This document shows positions 7,799 through 18,776 of a stretch of 64,000 nt of DNA, one piece after another; the stretch's first letter is position 1, and each line of letters opens with the position of its first letter. Source of the stretch: Seminavis robusta (lineage: Eukaryota; Bacillariophyta; Bacillariophyceae; Naviculales; Naviculaceae); assembly GCA_903772945.1 (NCBI GenBank), contig CAICTM010000217.1, positions 1 to 64,000 on the forward strand. The letters run 5' to 3'. The notes below the pieces were generated by a model, which saw nothing but the letters and a program-made list of their open reading frames with translations, did no database searches and was not told the DNA's origin. Made by a program: the position numbers and the translations under genes.

Positions 7799-10575
7799 AT
7801 GAGTGAAGTGATGTCGGAACGTGGGAGCAACTTTATCTCCTCTTCCGATATAATTTCGGCAAGTCGAATCCGATATACCGATCAGAACTATGAGGTTGGT
7901 GAGCGACAGAAACGACGGCAGGGCCATGCCATGGTCTTGTTGCCACTGAGCAGGAGAAACGATGATGGAGAGCGAGAACTGGTGGAATTCCGTCTTTACG
8001 TCCAAGTAGCAGCGTTTCTGGCCCACAAGCATCTCGAAAACCTTGAGGGAAGTGTGTTACCCCATCTGCCACGCCGTCTGGGTCAATGCGATTTCACCAT
8101 GACTACCAAGCATCATGATACACAATTCTCGCCCATTCAGGCAGCTAGAAATGTCCTGGACTATGACTTGTTTTCCCCGCCAAAAGAAGAAGATCCCACC
8201 AATCAGCAGCAGCAGCCGTTTGTCATTTTGGGTGCCGCACGATCGGCTGTTTCCCAAAGTATCAGTTACTTGTCCTCGGCATTGCAACTTCCTCAAGTCA
8301 GTGCATCGAGCACCGCAGAGGCTCTGGATTTTGCTCCCTACTTTGCTCGAACACTCCCCAACACGGGGGATGCTCATGCCAGTGTCTACTATTTGTATAC
8401 GCTGGGAGTACGACACTTTGGATTGCTCTTTGTCATGGATTCCTGGGGACGCCGCTATGAAAAGGATCTCCAGTTCTTTGCACAGAAATACGGCATGACA
8501 TTGACCACTGTTCCCTTTAGCAATCCAGTTGCTGTCAAGAAAGACGATAGCGATGGAGCAATCTACAAAACTGCCATGCAGCAACTCGTGGATTCCAAAC
8601 TCAAATACTTTGTTGCCGCATTGAATCCGGCATCATGGAAACCCGTGGTCAGAAGTGCCCAGCAATTTGGACTCATGGGCAACTCAGATCACCTCTGGCT
8701 GCTGCCGGATCTCATTGAATTGGTGGGAGAGGAGTTCTATCTCGACCGATCCACAGAAATGGATATTGCATTGGCTCTACATGGGACAGGAGTGGTCAAC
8801 CTAGGTGTAAAGCCATATCCGCCATTTGATCATGCCATGACAAACTTTGCCAATGATCCAGAGTTGCAGCAAGAGTTCTTGTCACGACAAGCCGAACCAG
8901 GACTTCTGCAGAACTATACATTTGCCGAGCAACCAGGGCGATCTCTGTACCAATATCTTACATACGATGCCATGATTGCTATTGGAATCACAGCCTGCGA
9001 GTCCACAGGACTCTTTACTGGACGAGAATTCTACGAAAAACTTCTGGATATTGATTTCCTGGGAGTCTCTGGTAGGGTTCTACTTGACAATGTGACTGGG
9101 ACAAGACTAGGGGCCAACCTGGAGTATCCCATTGTCAATCTGGTTCTTTCCGACTACCAAGAAAACAACAACAATCCAGCATCATCCAAAGTCACATTCT
9201 CAAGAGAAACGATTGCTGTTGTCGAGGTCACACCAGCCATGGATGAATCAGGGCAATCTTACAACAACATCGACGTCGTGCATCATCAGCCATTTGTGCA
9301 TCACGACAACTCAACCACACCGCCAGTTGCCTTGCCGCTGCTACAAGAAGATCTCAATCTCATCCCAAGCTCAGTTTTGGGCTTTTGCTTGTGTCTTGCT
9401 GGGCTGGTCATGCTGTTATCGGCCTTCTTTGCCATTTGGGTTTGGAACAATCGAACAATCTTCTCTGTCAAGTCATCCCAGCCACCATTTCTGCTTCAGC
9501 TTTGTCTTGGGACTTTTATTGTTGCTGTTACCATTGTCCCCATGGGTTGGCAGGAAGATTTGCCAGGATTGGATGCTGCCTGTATGTCTGTTCCTTGGAC
9601 ATTCTGCATTGGCTTTGCTCTTGCGATTTCAGCCCTATGGAGCAAAGCATCCAGGATATTGAAACTGTTGGACTCTTCAAGGGGATTTCGAAGAGTTACA
9701 GTCAAAGCAACAGATGTCATGAAGTCGACTGTGGTTTTGCTGGGTGTGAATGTGGTGATCTTGACAGCCTGGACAGCGTCTCCCTTTAGGATGCGGTGGA
9801 ACCGAATACCAGCAGAGGACAATGTCGATCAATTTGGTCGAGCAACAGAATCCTATGGAGTTTGTCAGCCAGACGAAAGCCAGTGGTATCTGTTCTTTGC
9901 AGTGCCTCTAGTAGTGGCCAATGTGGGTGCATTGGTCATGGCTACTTATCAATCCTATCGAGCACGTCATATCCCCTGTGAGCTCTCAGAACAAGGCTAT
10001 TTGAATGTGTCCCTGGTCAGCCTCTGTGAAACGTTTCTGTTCGGAAGTAAGTTCATTCTTGTGGTCACTGAGCGTTGGAAGAGATGACAACTGGGAATCA
10101 TTGATGTGTCACTGATTCGCCTCTGCCTCTTTGCCATTCTTTTTGCAATCGCGGCTGGATAGTCCCAATCATCTTCGTGGTTTTCAACGATCCTACAGCC
10201 TACTACCTGGTGGCTTCTATAGCCATTTGCATTGGCTGTCTGGCCATACTCTTGCCTGTTTTTCTTCCAAAGTATTGGCAACGCCATGCCAAGGGACCCT
10301 CTGGAACAAACCTGCTAAGTGGCTCATCGGATCATTCACGGAAGATCTCTGGTACAAACATTCTGGCAACGGCACCCAGCAGTAGTCTCCATCAGCAGGG
10401 GTCTGATCATTCAAACAGGGGGACCCGAAAGGTAACTATCCGTGGCGACCGTAGCAGGCAAGCTGGCGATGACGAAGATCCGGATGTGGTTTCACTCCGT
10501 GTTGAGCTGACGGCAGTTAAGGAAGATTGGAACGCAGAACACAGCATGCAAGCTTCCCGTGATATGTATGCATAG
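7799..10575 (+). CDS. Class C (GABA-B receptor-like) GPCR, copy 1
   Basis: The gene has two exons, 7799-10046 and 10163-10575, giving 886 residues. The intron (116 nt) starts GTAAGT and ends in TAG; splicing joins GGA-A to TC-CCA and creates FGIPIIFVVFNDPT, the start of the last membrane helix. The N-terminal ~480 residues resemble the periplasmic-binding-type ligand domain (TQFSPIQAAR, QVSASSTAEALD, YFARTLPNTGDAHASVYYLY, YDAMIAIGI). Residues about 520-800 form seven hydrophobic segments of the class C type, with SSQPPFLLQLCLG and the CxP-like WTFCIGFALAISALWSKASRI. No N-terminal signal peptide is evident, so an upstream exon may be missing; 7811 is an alternative ATG. The paralogue at 27770 has the same intron at the same codon. 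The likely role is ligand sensing at a membrane; the ligand is unknown. Confidence 0.85.
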
Positions 10576-11591
10576 CACACCAACCAACGATGTCATCGGG
10601 ACGTCTTGATGCTAGCCTTGGTCTCATGTGTGGATACTTGGTTTGTTTTGCTGGGGTGCTGCCGAGGATGCGACCCTAAGTGCCGTCAAAATGTCGAAGC
10701 ACTCCTCAATTATCTTGGTGCGAAGCCAGGTAACTACCTCTCTGCAGGACAAACGTTGGCCGAGAAGACAGTATGGGCACACACGCGTGCTTGCTGTCGT
10801 AGGCGTCTTGCACATAGATTTGCCACCAGCCGGCGCTCACCTGAAGCCCGTTCCGGCGAACCTGCTTCCATCCTCCAGAGATTCTGCAGCTGCCTGAAAG
10901 ATATAGTTATCGCAGATTCGGCTAAAGGACATCTTGCTTGCTCTGGCTACCGGTAGCTTGCGTTGACGAGTGAAGGCGACATACCCGTAGACTTGGTCTC
11001 AGAAGCTTTCTTCTCCAGTCATGACATCTGGCGCCCGTTGGCCATCCAGCCATCCGACACCAACCGCGTGGGAGCGGGAGGTACTGGTACATATGAAGAG
11101 AAAATTGTTGCCGACTTCACCCGGCTGGAATCGGTGGTGCTTTCTATGCGCTGTATCCATTCCAGGTCCGCATCGGCAGTCTGGTAGTACCGGCACCCCA
11201 ACGGCGACAGATCGATCGTCTCTCGTCGTGTTGGGAGTGTCAACGCCACTACCATGGGCACGAAAACACCGGCTCAACCATATTCTGCCCGGTATACCTA
11301 CCGAATCGACTGCCAGGATGCCCACGGATAGATCAAGGGAATAGAGGTATCTAGCTAGCCAGAACTTGCCATGGTGCGCCAGAGCGAGGTCGGGAAAGCT
11401 GTTCTTTCCGCTGGCGGTTTTGCAGTGGCCTCCAGTCGTGGTTGGAGATCAGCACTCTTCGAGACCCCAAGACCATTCCCACTGAACCGTATTGCGACCC
11501 TCTACTTGCAACGAGAAACAGCCAACACCCCACCAACCCCAAGTGCATAAAACTTTTACCCACAAGCAGAACAACAGAACAAGAACTCAAC
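10576..11591. other. Intergenic region
   Basis: Only short overlapping open frames without recognisable domains are present. I see no gene, repeat or RNA here. Confidence 0.3.
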
Positions 11592-12139
11592 ATGACGCAG
11601 GCCAAGAACCGCAGCATGTTAAACTGAGGTTTCGTGGAGCGCCGCGACCTCGAGCAGTATTTTTGGACGGAAGAGACCGTCTCCAACTTGCAGCGGATGT
11701 TTGCTGTCTGACTACCCCGTCCCTGGCTCATTCGTGGCACGAACAGACATGCAATGAGGTCTTGCTCGACATCGATGAACGCTTGTTCGGCTATCTGCCA
11801 AGGTTCCGTAGATTCGATCTGCTTGATCCGCGGGTGGGTGATTCGGAACACAATTCACTAATCGTGATCGATCCACCCTTTTTCTGCATTCCCACACAGA
11901 CGATTCGAGATGCCGTGCTGAAGGTGGCAGGAGGTCGAACGGACAAACCACTCTTGATTGGCTTGTTGAAGCGAGAAGAGCAGAGCCTGCTAACGGCCTT
12001 TGCCGACTTCAGGTTGAGACCGACCAAGCTTCGTCTCGAGTACGCCATCGTCAAGCCCAACAAATGGCAAAACTATGCGCTGTGCTCGTATATCGATCTA
12101 CCAGGCATTAAACAGGTCAATACAAATAAGAGATATTAA
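11592..12139 (+). pseudogene. Decayed EEF1A-lysine / N6-adenine-type methyltransferase gene
   Basis: The C-terminal two thirds read well: CCLTTPSLAHSWHE (SAM-fold strand), EVLLDIDERLFGYLPRFRRF, the catalytic-type IDPPFF, and a C-terminal VKPNKWQNYALCSYIDLPGI. These match, from memory, the N6-adenineMlase/EFM5-type family (EEF1AKMT1 relatives), which methylates a lysine of translation factor EF1A. The family's usual N-terminal segment, RRDLEQYFWTEETVSNLQ, is also present (from about 11637) but in a different frame, and a TGA at 11625-11627 separates it from the upstream ATG (11592). Either this is a pseudogene with one small indel and a lost start, or the assembly has an error. No intron with good splice sites reconciles the frames. 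A functional copy elsewhere in the genome is expected. Confidence 0.6.
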
Positions 12140-12606
12140 TGAGTAAGTAGGTAAACACCAAATACCCGCAGCACCTGCACATTTCCGTGACCTGAATCGA
12201 ATCGCACGTTGGCTGCTGCTCAAGGGTTGTTCCCGGTACTAGTATTCCATGAGCGGGCAACGCAACTCCTACCAAAGCCTCTACCAGTGCAACTACAAAT
12301 GTAACAAGCAGCAGCTTCTCTACTAATGTTTTCTGAGTGGTCGATGCTACCAGATCACACTAAGCCCGATAGCTAGCTACGGTAGGAAGAAACATGAGCT
12401 TGTCTACTTTTGATTCATTTCCCAACCTTCCCATGAATGATGCTACAGAAGTGTCCTTACTCATCTTCATGGTGTCTAGACAGGCGGGCATCGATACCGT
12501 ACTAACGTGCATTGGAGTGAGTGCACATAAAGAAATTTAGTTTTAGCTAGCCTGGACTACCTACTACGTGTGTGATATGCATACCGGTATGCTGGGACGA
12601 TGCTTA
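12140..12606. other. Intergenic region between two convergent genes
   Basis: No ORF of note. It lies between the 3' ends of the methyltransferase pseudogene and the ankyrin gene, so it is probably untranslated sequence and terminators. Confidence 0.35.
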
Positions 12607-13917
12607 TTAGTGTCCTTCATCATCTTCATGAGACCCAGGGCAGCCATTGTCGCGTAGCCACTGGATCACTGCACTGTTGTTGCCACTCTCGCTTAGCCCA
12701 GCAGCTCTAAATGTCTGTTCATCCCATGGACACCCATTTTCACGAGCCCACTTTAAAATCTCCAAATGTCCACATTCAGCAGCGGTCTCACATGTGAATG
12801 TGTCCCATGGACAACCATTTTCACGAGCCCACTGCAGTATTTTCAAATGTCCACCTTCAGCAGCACCGGAACACGTGTATGTGTCCCATGGACACCCATT
12901 TTCACGAGCCCACTTCAAAGTTTCCAAATGTCCATGGCCAGCAGCAGCTGCACAGGTGCGCTCATCCCATGGACAACCAAGTTCTCGAGCACACTTCAAA
13001 ATTTCCACATGTCCATTTAGAGCAGCTTCTCGACATGTTGATGCATTCCATGGACACCCATTTTCACGAGCCCATGTTAGAACTTCCAGGTGCCCGTTCT
13101 TGGCAGCTTCTTTGCATGTCTCTGTGTCCCAGCTACACCCATTTTCTCGAGCATATTTCAGACAATGTAGGTGCCCATTGCTGGCAGCCTCTGCACATGT
13201 CCATTCCGTCAAACAGCATCCATTTTCATGTAACCATTTCAAAATGTCCAAATGACCTCCTCCGGCAGCGCGTTTACATGCCAAACTATTTGGACAGGCA
13301 TCTCCATCTTGGAATCCGATTTCAAAGATCCACTGTACAACTTCCAAATGGCCACTAGCAGCTGCGATCGTGATGCAGCTTTGTTCATTCCAAGGGCACT
13401 CCTTGTCTCTGGCCCATTTGAGAACTTCCAAATGTCCATGTCGAGCAGCAGCCTTACATGTCAATTGATTCCATGTATATCCATTTTCATGCGCCCATTG
13501 AAGAACTGCTAGACTTCCAACTCTAGCAATTTTGGTGGAGACTTGGCAATCTCTGGGAGTCTTCTCCTCGGACTTGTCGGCATGCCAGTGTTTGGTACAT
13601 GACAAATTGCAAAATGTGTTTCCGTAGAATGTGTCTGTGCTGGTTGCTGCGCGCTTCTGATGATACTTTTCTCCATTTTTCACAACGGGAGGATTTTTCA
13701 CTGTATCACAGTACTCCTTGTACAGATGGTTCATTCTCTTGTCGACAGCCCCAACAAAAGCATAGTGTCCCATACCGAGGCACGGCAGGATCTGCCCCAC
13801 CCAAATATCTTTTCGATCCAGCAACATGTCCATGGGGGAGGGTTGCTGCTTTTTCTCCTCAACGCCAGCACCAGACACAGTGCCGACAGTACCAGTAGCG
13901 ATGGACTCAGACGCCAT
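12607..13917 (-). CDS. Ankyrin-like repeat protein with F-box-like N-terminus, 436 residues
   Basis: It is a single exon from the ATG at 13917. Residues about 28-70 (MDMLLDRKDIWVGQILPCLG, then HYAFVGAVDKRMNHLYKEY) have the shape of the short F-box-like domain that heads this protein family. A spacer follows, then 11 repeats of about 26-27 residues with the core GHLEVLKWARENGCPWD; the unit is shorter than the 33-residue canonical ankyrin repeat but has the same A-A-xx-GH-L-xxL pattern. The last unit has a longer variant linker and the end is acidic (SHEDDEGH). Proteins of this type are numerous in diatoms, oomycetes and some giant viruses and are thought to bind proteins, possibly as ubiquitin-ligase adaptors. 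Relatives in this window lie at 43468-44889 (intact), 61549-62361 and 38502-39060 (decayed). The partner is unknown. Confidence 0.85.
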   Translation of the reverse strand: MASESIATGTVGTVSGAGVEEKKQQPSPMDMLLDRKDIWVGQILPCLGMGHYAFVGAVDKRMNHLYKEYCDTVKNPPVVKNGEKYHQKRAATSTDTFYGNTFCNLSCTKHWHADKSEEKTPRDCQVSTKIARVGSLAVLQWAHENGYTWNQLTCKAAARHGHLEVLKWARDKECPWNEQSCITIAAASGHLEVVQWIFEIGFQDGDACPNSLACKRAAGGGHLDILKWLHENGCCLTEWTCAEAASNGHLHCLKYARENGCSWDTETCKEAAKNGHLEVLTWARENGCPWNASTCREAALNGHVEILKCARELGCPWDERTCAAAAGHGHLETLKWARENGCPWDTYTCSGAAEGGHLKILQWARENGCPWDTFTCETAAECGHLEILKWARENGCPWDEQTFRAAGLSESGNNSAVIQWLRDNGCPGSHEDDEGH

Positions 13918-14402
13918 GGTGATCAGCCTTTCTTTGTTACTCGCCTATAAATTAATTAGATCAATTTGTCTTTTGCCTGCCTTCCGTAGATAATTTCCCT
14001 ACTCTGACTTTATGGGGGGGTTAGGCTGCAGCGCGGGGGAGGGAAAAAGAAGAGGAGAGGGAGAGGGTTATCAGTTGGATTCCCAATTCCAGACGTTGAG
14101 AGCATGCATGGCTTCATCCAGTCATTTCGACACCAGCCAAATACACGAGAGAGAGGGGAAACAGCAATGACTTCATGTGTCTCCTAATTCTTCTCCCCTG
14201 CGACGTCCGAAGAACAAGAAAGAACAAGAAAATACGTCAGAATGTACGTCAACCATGTCAACTGACAGTCAATTCAAATCTTTCAACGGCTCCTTGCTGG
14301 CTCATCCTTCCCATTCCTTCGCTCGCACCAGACCTTCCCACTTTCCACAAATTCAAATCGCTGATACCACTGTTGAAAGCAGTCGGTGGTGAGTGTTGCC
14401 GG

Positions 14403-14427
14403 TGTTGTTGTTGTTGTTGTTGTTGTT
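14403..14427 (+). repeat. (GTT)n microsatellite
   Basis: About eight uninterrupted TGT/GTT units in non-coding sequence. Confidence 0.85.
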
Positions 14428-14524
14428 TCCACAATGGCGACAATGGCATGCTACTAATCGTTCTATCTCCGTCCACCGATCCAAAGTCGTCCTTCTCTCC
14501 TTCCACTACACCGACGCCTCCTGG

Positions 14525-14560
14525 CAGTCCACTACCGACGCTCAGTCCACTACCGACGCT
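14525..14560 (+). repeat. 18-bp tandem duplication
   Basis: The unit cagtccactaccgacgct occurs twice back to back without mismatch. Confidence 0.85.
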
Positions 14561-15334
14561 CCTCCCTCTTCCTCTACGGATACTGGTCACTACCGACCGA
14601 CGACAAGAACAACCAATCGACCATGAGGATCGCAACTACTTCTCCTGCCTTCTCCAAGTGGCTGCAAAGTGTCAACAGATACCCATTCAATGGCTGAGGG
14701 AACAAGGCAGATTCATGCAAGTATGTCATTTGTGGGTACAACAGTGATGAGGGGGATAACTTCTGTTTGCCACAACAGCATGGAAGTGACGTTCTTGAGG
14801 AGTTGATATTGCAAGGAGCGTGCAAGCCTTCCTCCTGATATGACAGGCATCATGGACTACATGTTTGAATCGGGCCTTCAGAAAAGTCCACAATGGTACC
14901 GTGCTGTTATTGCTACCCTTTCTGAAATGTGGAGTCGCCACATCCTGTGAAAGGAAGGACATCTTCATTGAGTGCATCTATTGGTTAGTGAGGGAATGAT
15001 TATGGATAGCAGCTATGACTTTCACTCCAATGAAGGACAGATATTGATGGATGCTTGGCATGGGTATTGTTGCCACTGGTATGACTACAACAACAAATTT
15101 TCCTTTCAGGTTTTGGTTTCCATGAGTCAGAGTTTTGTTGTGATGTTTTTGAAGACCTTGACACTTGGATCTTGCAACCACACAATGCTGTACATTGTGG
15201 AAATTTTATGTAAGTTGATGTCTAAACTAGAAATCAAATTGGTGTATCTAAATATTACTCTTTTGTTGCTACCCATACCCACTCATTTAGATTGGCAAGT
15301 AGGATCATGAGTGGTCTTCCTCTCCTATGAGTCA

Positions 15335-18234
15335 ACCATTGGCAATATTTCTGACAGCAGCCATTTGGTGAGGTGGCTGGAAAGGAGATGGCAGTACTGG
15401 TTGGAATTGCTGCTGCATTAAGGCAAGTTGCCTCATTTGAATCTGGTGTTGTTGCTGGTTAGAATCAAATTACCAACATAAGCATTTCTTGTTTGCAGGT
15501 TATCATGTAATTGTTTGTTGTTTGTGCACAGCTGCTTGGGTTGGTGGTGGAGGAGGTGGCGGCGGTGGCGGAACATTGCTGGTGGAGTCGGTGGCTCGAT
15601 GCTGGTGGGTGGTGGATTGATTGCTGGTGGAGTCGGTGGCTCGATGCTGGTGGACTCGGTGGTAGCTCGATGCTGGTGGCTGGTGGTGCTCCAGTGCAAC
15701 TGCACAAAGACAACAATCATTGGGCATACTTTGCTCTTGTGGTTTGAATAACAATTAACTCTGAAAAGAACCTCCTCCTGTATCCTGTGGCAATGGCTCT
15801 GCATTTGGAAATGGCTCATCCACACCCACAGCCAGTGCCAGCTCATTTAGGTAAGCCAACTCTGAATGGTTCCAGTATGGAACAACCTTTTCCATCCAGC
15901 TGGAATTGACCTCTTCTGTCCAGACTGATTCTTGACAGGAAGGCTCTCTTGTGTCTAATCTTGAGGTTGTATCTTGCTTCCAGCCAAGGTTGAGTGCATC
16001 AGCAAGAGACTCCTCATACCACCATTACCAAGAATGAGCAAACTTGTCATGGAACGCTTCTAACTTCGATTCTCCTCTCCTTGATAGTACTCTGGGAGGT
16101 TGTGCTTGGAATTGGTGATGGTAGGATGGTGTCATACATGTCTTCCAGTGCCAGGGGATCAGCCAAGTGAGCGCTTTTCACACAGTTCTCTACTGCTGGC
16201 TTGGTATCAGAAGTGAACAAGGTATAGTTCTTGACTGGATCCAGTCGCCCCTGTCCTGGCTGGCTACATCACTGGCTGTCACCTTGTATCTGCAGAACCA
16301 CTGTTGCAACTTCTGTCTAATTGTTTCTGGTGACCTCATCTGCTTCCTTAGTACTTGGAGTACCGATCTTAAGACCTTGGAGAGCTTGCATTCGAGATCT
16401 CAGCCATGAGTAACAGTCTTGCCATTGGTGGATAGTAGACCATGTTTAGAGCATGAGCAGCCTTCTCATAGTCATCGGTGAGTACACTACAAGCAATCCA
16501 AGAGGTCTGACATAGCTTGATAGTGATCAATATGTCCCTTTCTCAAAGTTGACAGTATCCTCTTCTCATAATGAAACAGGCCAAGTCTTCCCTCGTACCT
16601 GGAAAGAGTATCTCCCGTAGTCATCCTTGTGGGCCAGGTTCGCTGTACATGGCAGCTGGTTGAAGTGGCTCCTCCTTGCTAGCTGCATGGCAGCATGGAG
16701 AAGTGGATGTTCTTGGTGGTGGGAACAAGAACAGCAGAGGCAATCTCCGTTCAGTGGCAGCATCCAAACAGCAGCAGCACAAAGACTCTTGGTAGTTCTT
16801 GATCACCTGGAAGATGGTCTTGCAGAAGATTCTTTGTTGCAACTGACACTTTGGATCTCTCTAGTGTGCCGTTTTGTCACTATCCTCCAGATTCCTGTTT
16901 GAAGCACAAAGCATCATAGATGTCACGGATGGTGTCACCAAGGGGAGGAAACTGTCTGATGTAAGTTCCATCTTTGAAGAAGGACCCGGACTGTTTCACT
17001 TCCTTGCCAGTATGAGAAGTATGCATCATGACCTAATGAACTCTCTGTTGATTGCATTGTAAGTGAGCGGCTGCAGAGTCCCATTCATAGGTAACCATTA
17101 TAGTGTCAACACTTCAGTAGCTGTTCTCTGCAAGTGACAAGCCTTGTTAGTAGAGCATACTTGGACTCCACTGGATAGAGCAATGAAGCATGGTCTGGGA
17201 TCGAGACCAGCACTTCTGCAGAGTTGGCATACGAATCTTCTGTTGCAGCTTCCACAAACCATGGACATGACTATACACCAAGAAGGAGGACCAGTGATGC
17301 CAAAGATGGGGAACAAGGTCTTGTTGTGTGACCAGTTTGTCCTTGTATTCTTGAGTTTGCCAGAGCATCTTCCATCGGGACAAGGAACTGTAATTCCACA
17401 TCGATTCCAGTCCACTAGAAGGAGTTTCTGCCCAACAATGGAGTGTAGTGAGGAGACTCGAATTGCTCCTCTGTGGAGGGAACTGTCATGGTGAGTCCTT
17501 GGAAGTGTTTGTGGAAGAGTTCTGGATTCTTTGCCCTGGTAATGGATTCTGACACTGCTTCTGCCATTGCTAGCATTGCCAGTGATGCTCCTTTCTTCTT
17601 GTGCTTTTCCACAAAGGCACTATCATTTACAAGAGTGGTTACCTTTTGACAAAGAGCTACTGGAGTGGCTATTGCTGCCTTTTGTTGCTGTTGCCGGCTC
17701 TGCTTTGGTTTGGCTGTGTTTGTTCTAGCAGCAAAGAAGGCATCTCCATTCTCCTTTGTTGAGTGCTTCCAGCTTCCTCTCTCATTCAGTGGAAGAGGAG
17801 CACTGAAGTGCCTTGTGAGTCGTCTGCTCTCTCTGATGGTTTCCATTGTCAGCTCATTCAAATCTCCTCTTCCTCTTGTTACTGTATTCTTAATACAGAA
17901 GACAGAGTGTGATCTCTTGGGGACTCTGAAACCAAGATGTCTGGCCTTACAGATGACACAGTTCTTGAGTGGATCAAAGACTTCTGCTACCACTCCTACC
18001 AGTGTTGTTTGTGGTCCTTCTTCTCTCGCTCTCTTGGATCTGTTGTTGTTGTTGTTGGAGGCGTGATATGCTCTCTTCTGTTGCGAGTTCCTCTGTTGAC
18101 TTTGGCAGCCCATTCCTCCATTGTGAGTGGTAGCTGCTGTTGCTGTTGGTGGATTCATTGCTGCTGGTGCTGGAATTGCTTCGTTTTGGTGGAGATAATG
18201 ACTGTCGAGTTGAGGGTGAGCGGCAGCATGTCAT
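15335..18234 (-). pseudogene. Decayed copy of a multi-copy diatom gene, probably from a mobile element
   Basis: The reading runs leftward but is scattered over all three frames, so the copy is broken many times. Recognisable landmarks in order: an N-terminal Ser/Gln-rich leader; the Cys pair region KNCVICKARHLGFRVPKRSH; a basic/helical region (RESRRLTRHFSAPLP); a zinc-ribbon-like segment (CPDGRCSGKL ... FPIFGITGPPSWCIVMSMVC ... CNRRFVC); QFPPLGDTIRDIYDA; YEGRLGLFHYEKRI; RRGESKLEAFHD; and a Gln/Pro-rich tail ending near 15335. I recall intact proteins with these landmarks in many copies in diatom genomes, usually annotated only as hypothetical. The order of domains and the copy number suggest a transposon-encoded protein, but I know of no demonstrated activity. 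Terminal repeats were not found. Confidence 0.6.
15578..15653. repeat. Degenerate GGTGG-rich direct repeat inside the decayed gene
   Basis: A 23-nt word (gctggtggagtcggtggctc plus gat) occurs at 15578 and again at 15623 with GGT-rich spacers. On the minus strand it encodes repeated Pro-rich units, so it probably arose in the low-complexity tail of the decayed protein. Confidence 0.6.
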
Positions 18235-18776
18235 TGTCGATCGAACGAACGGAGGAATCCTTCTTTCTGTTTTCGCGAAACACGAAAATCGAAACTAGGT
18301 AGCACATTAACTCCTTAGGTATGTGTCATATTTACGTCACGATTCTTTATTTGTTCCTTAATCGCTGCTGACATATACATTGTTCTTCGGTACTCATTAG
18401 CCAATCAGATTTCTGCCTTCCACCCCTTTCTCGCCTCGAAAAACCCCCATATAATATTCGTCTTTTGCTGCTGTGCGAATTCTTTGCTGTGGCCCGCGTG
18501 CCACGCTGCGACCTCCAATCCGCTTGCGTGAGGTGGACGGGATCGAGTCGAGTGACGAGTCTGGGTCAGTCATCTTTGTGACATCATTGGGAATCTTTCC
18601 ACTCCCAAGATTTGACACCACCCCAATGAAACTTCAACATCCTTTTGATGGATGGGACCATCGCAAGGCAAGCATCACAACCGCAGGTTCCAACTCACTG
18701 CTTTTTTTAAGCATCAGCATTGCAATAACACTTTAGAAAAATAGTATCACTTTCAAGCAAACAGAATCACACCACC
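18235..18776. other. Region between the decayed element and the plastid-protein gene
   Basis: No gene is seen. It should contain the promoter of the gene at 18777; no TATA box or other motif stands out. Confidence 0.3.

Larger units (their letters stand above)
13918..15334. other. Intergenic region with simple repeats
   Basis: No gene is supported. It contains a purine-rich tract (about 14030-14070), a (GTT)n microsatellite at 14403-14427 and an 18-bp exact tandem duplication at 14525-14560. Open frames here are short and compositionally biased. Confidence 0.4.

Noticed and set aside
12647-13255. Long plus-strand frame over the ankyrin gene with repeated SHGHPFSRAH words
   Set aside because: Mirror image of the ankyrin repeats; the minus strand has the family consensus and start.
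12607-13917. Regular ~78-bp repeats suggesting a CRISPR-like array
   Set aside because: The period is that of the 26-residue coding repeat and the frame is open throughout; a CRISPR array is not expected in a eukaryote.
14972-15310. Hydrophobic plus-strand frame of 112 residues
   Set aside because: Starts at GTG, has no domain, and lies in AT-rich non-coding DNA.
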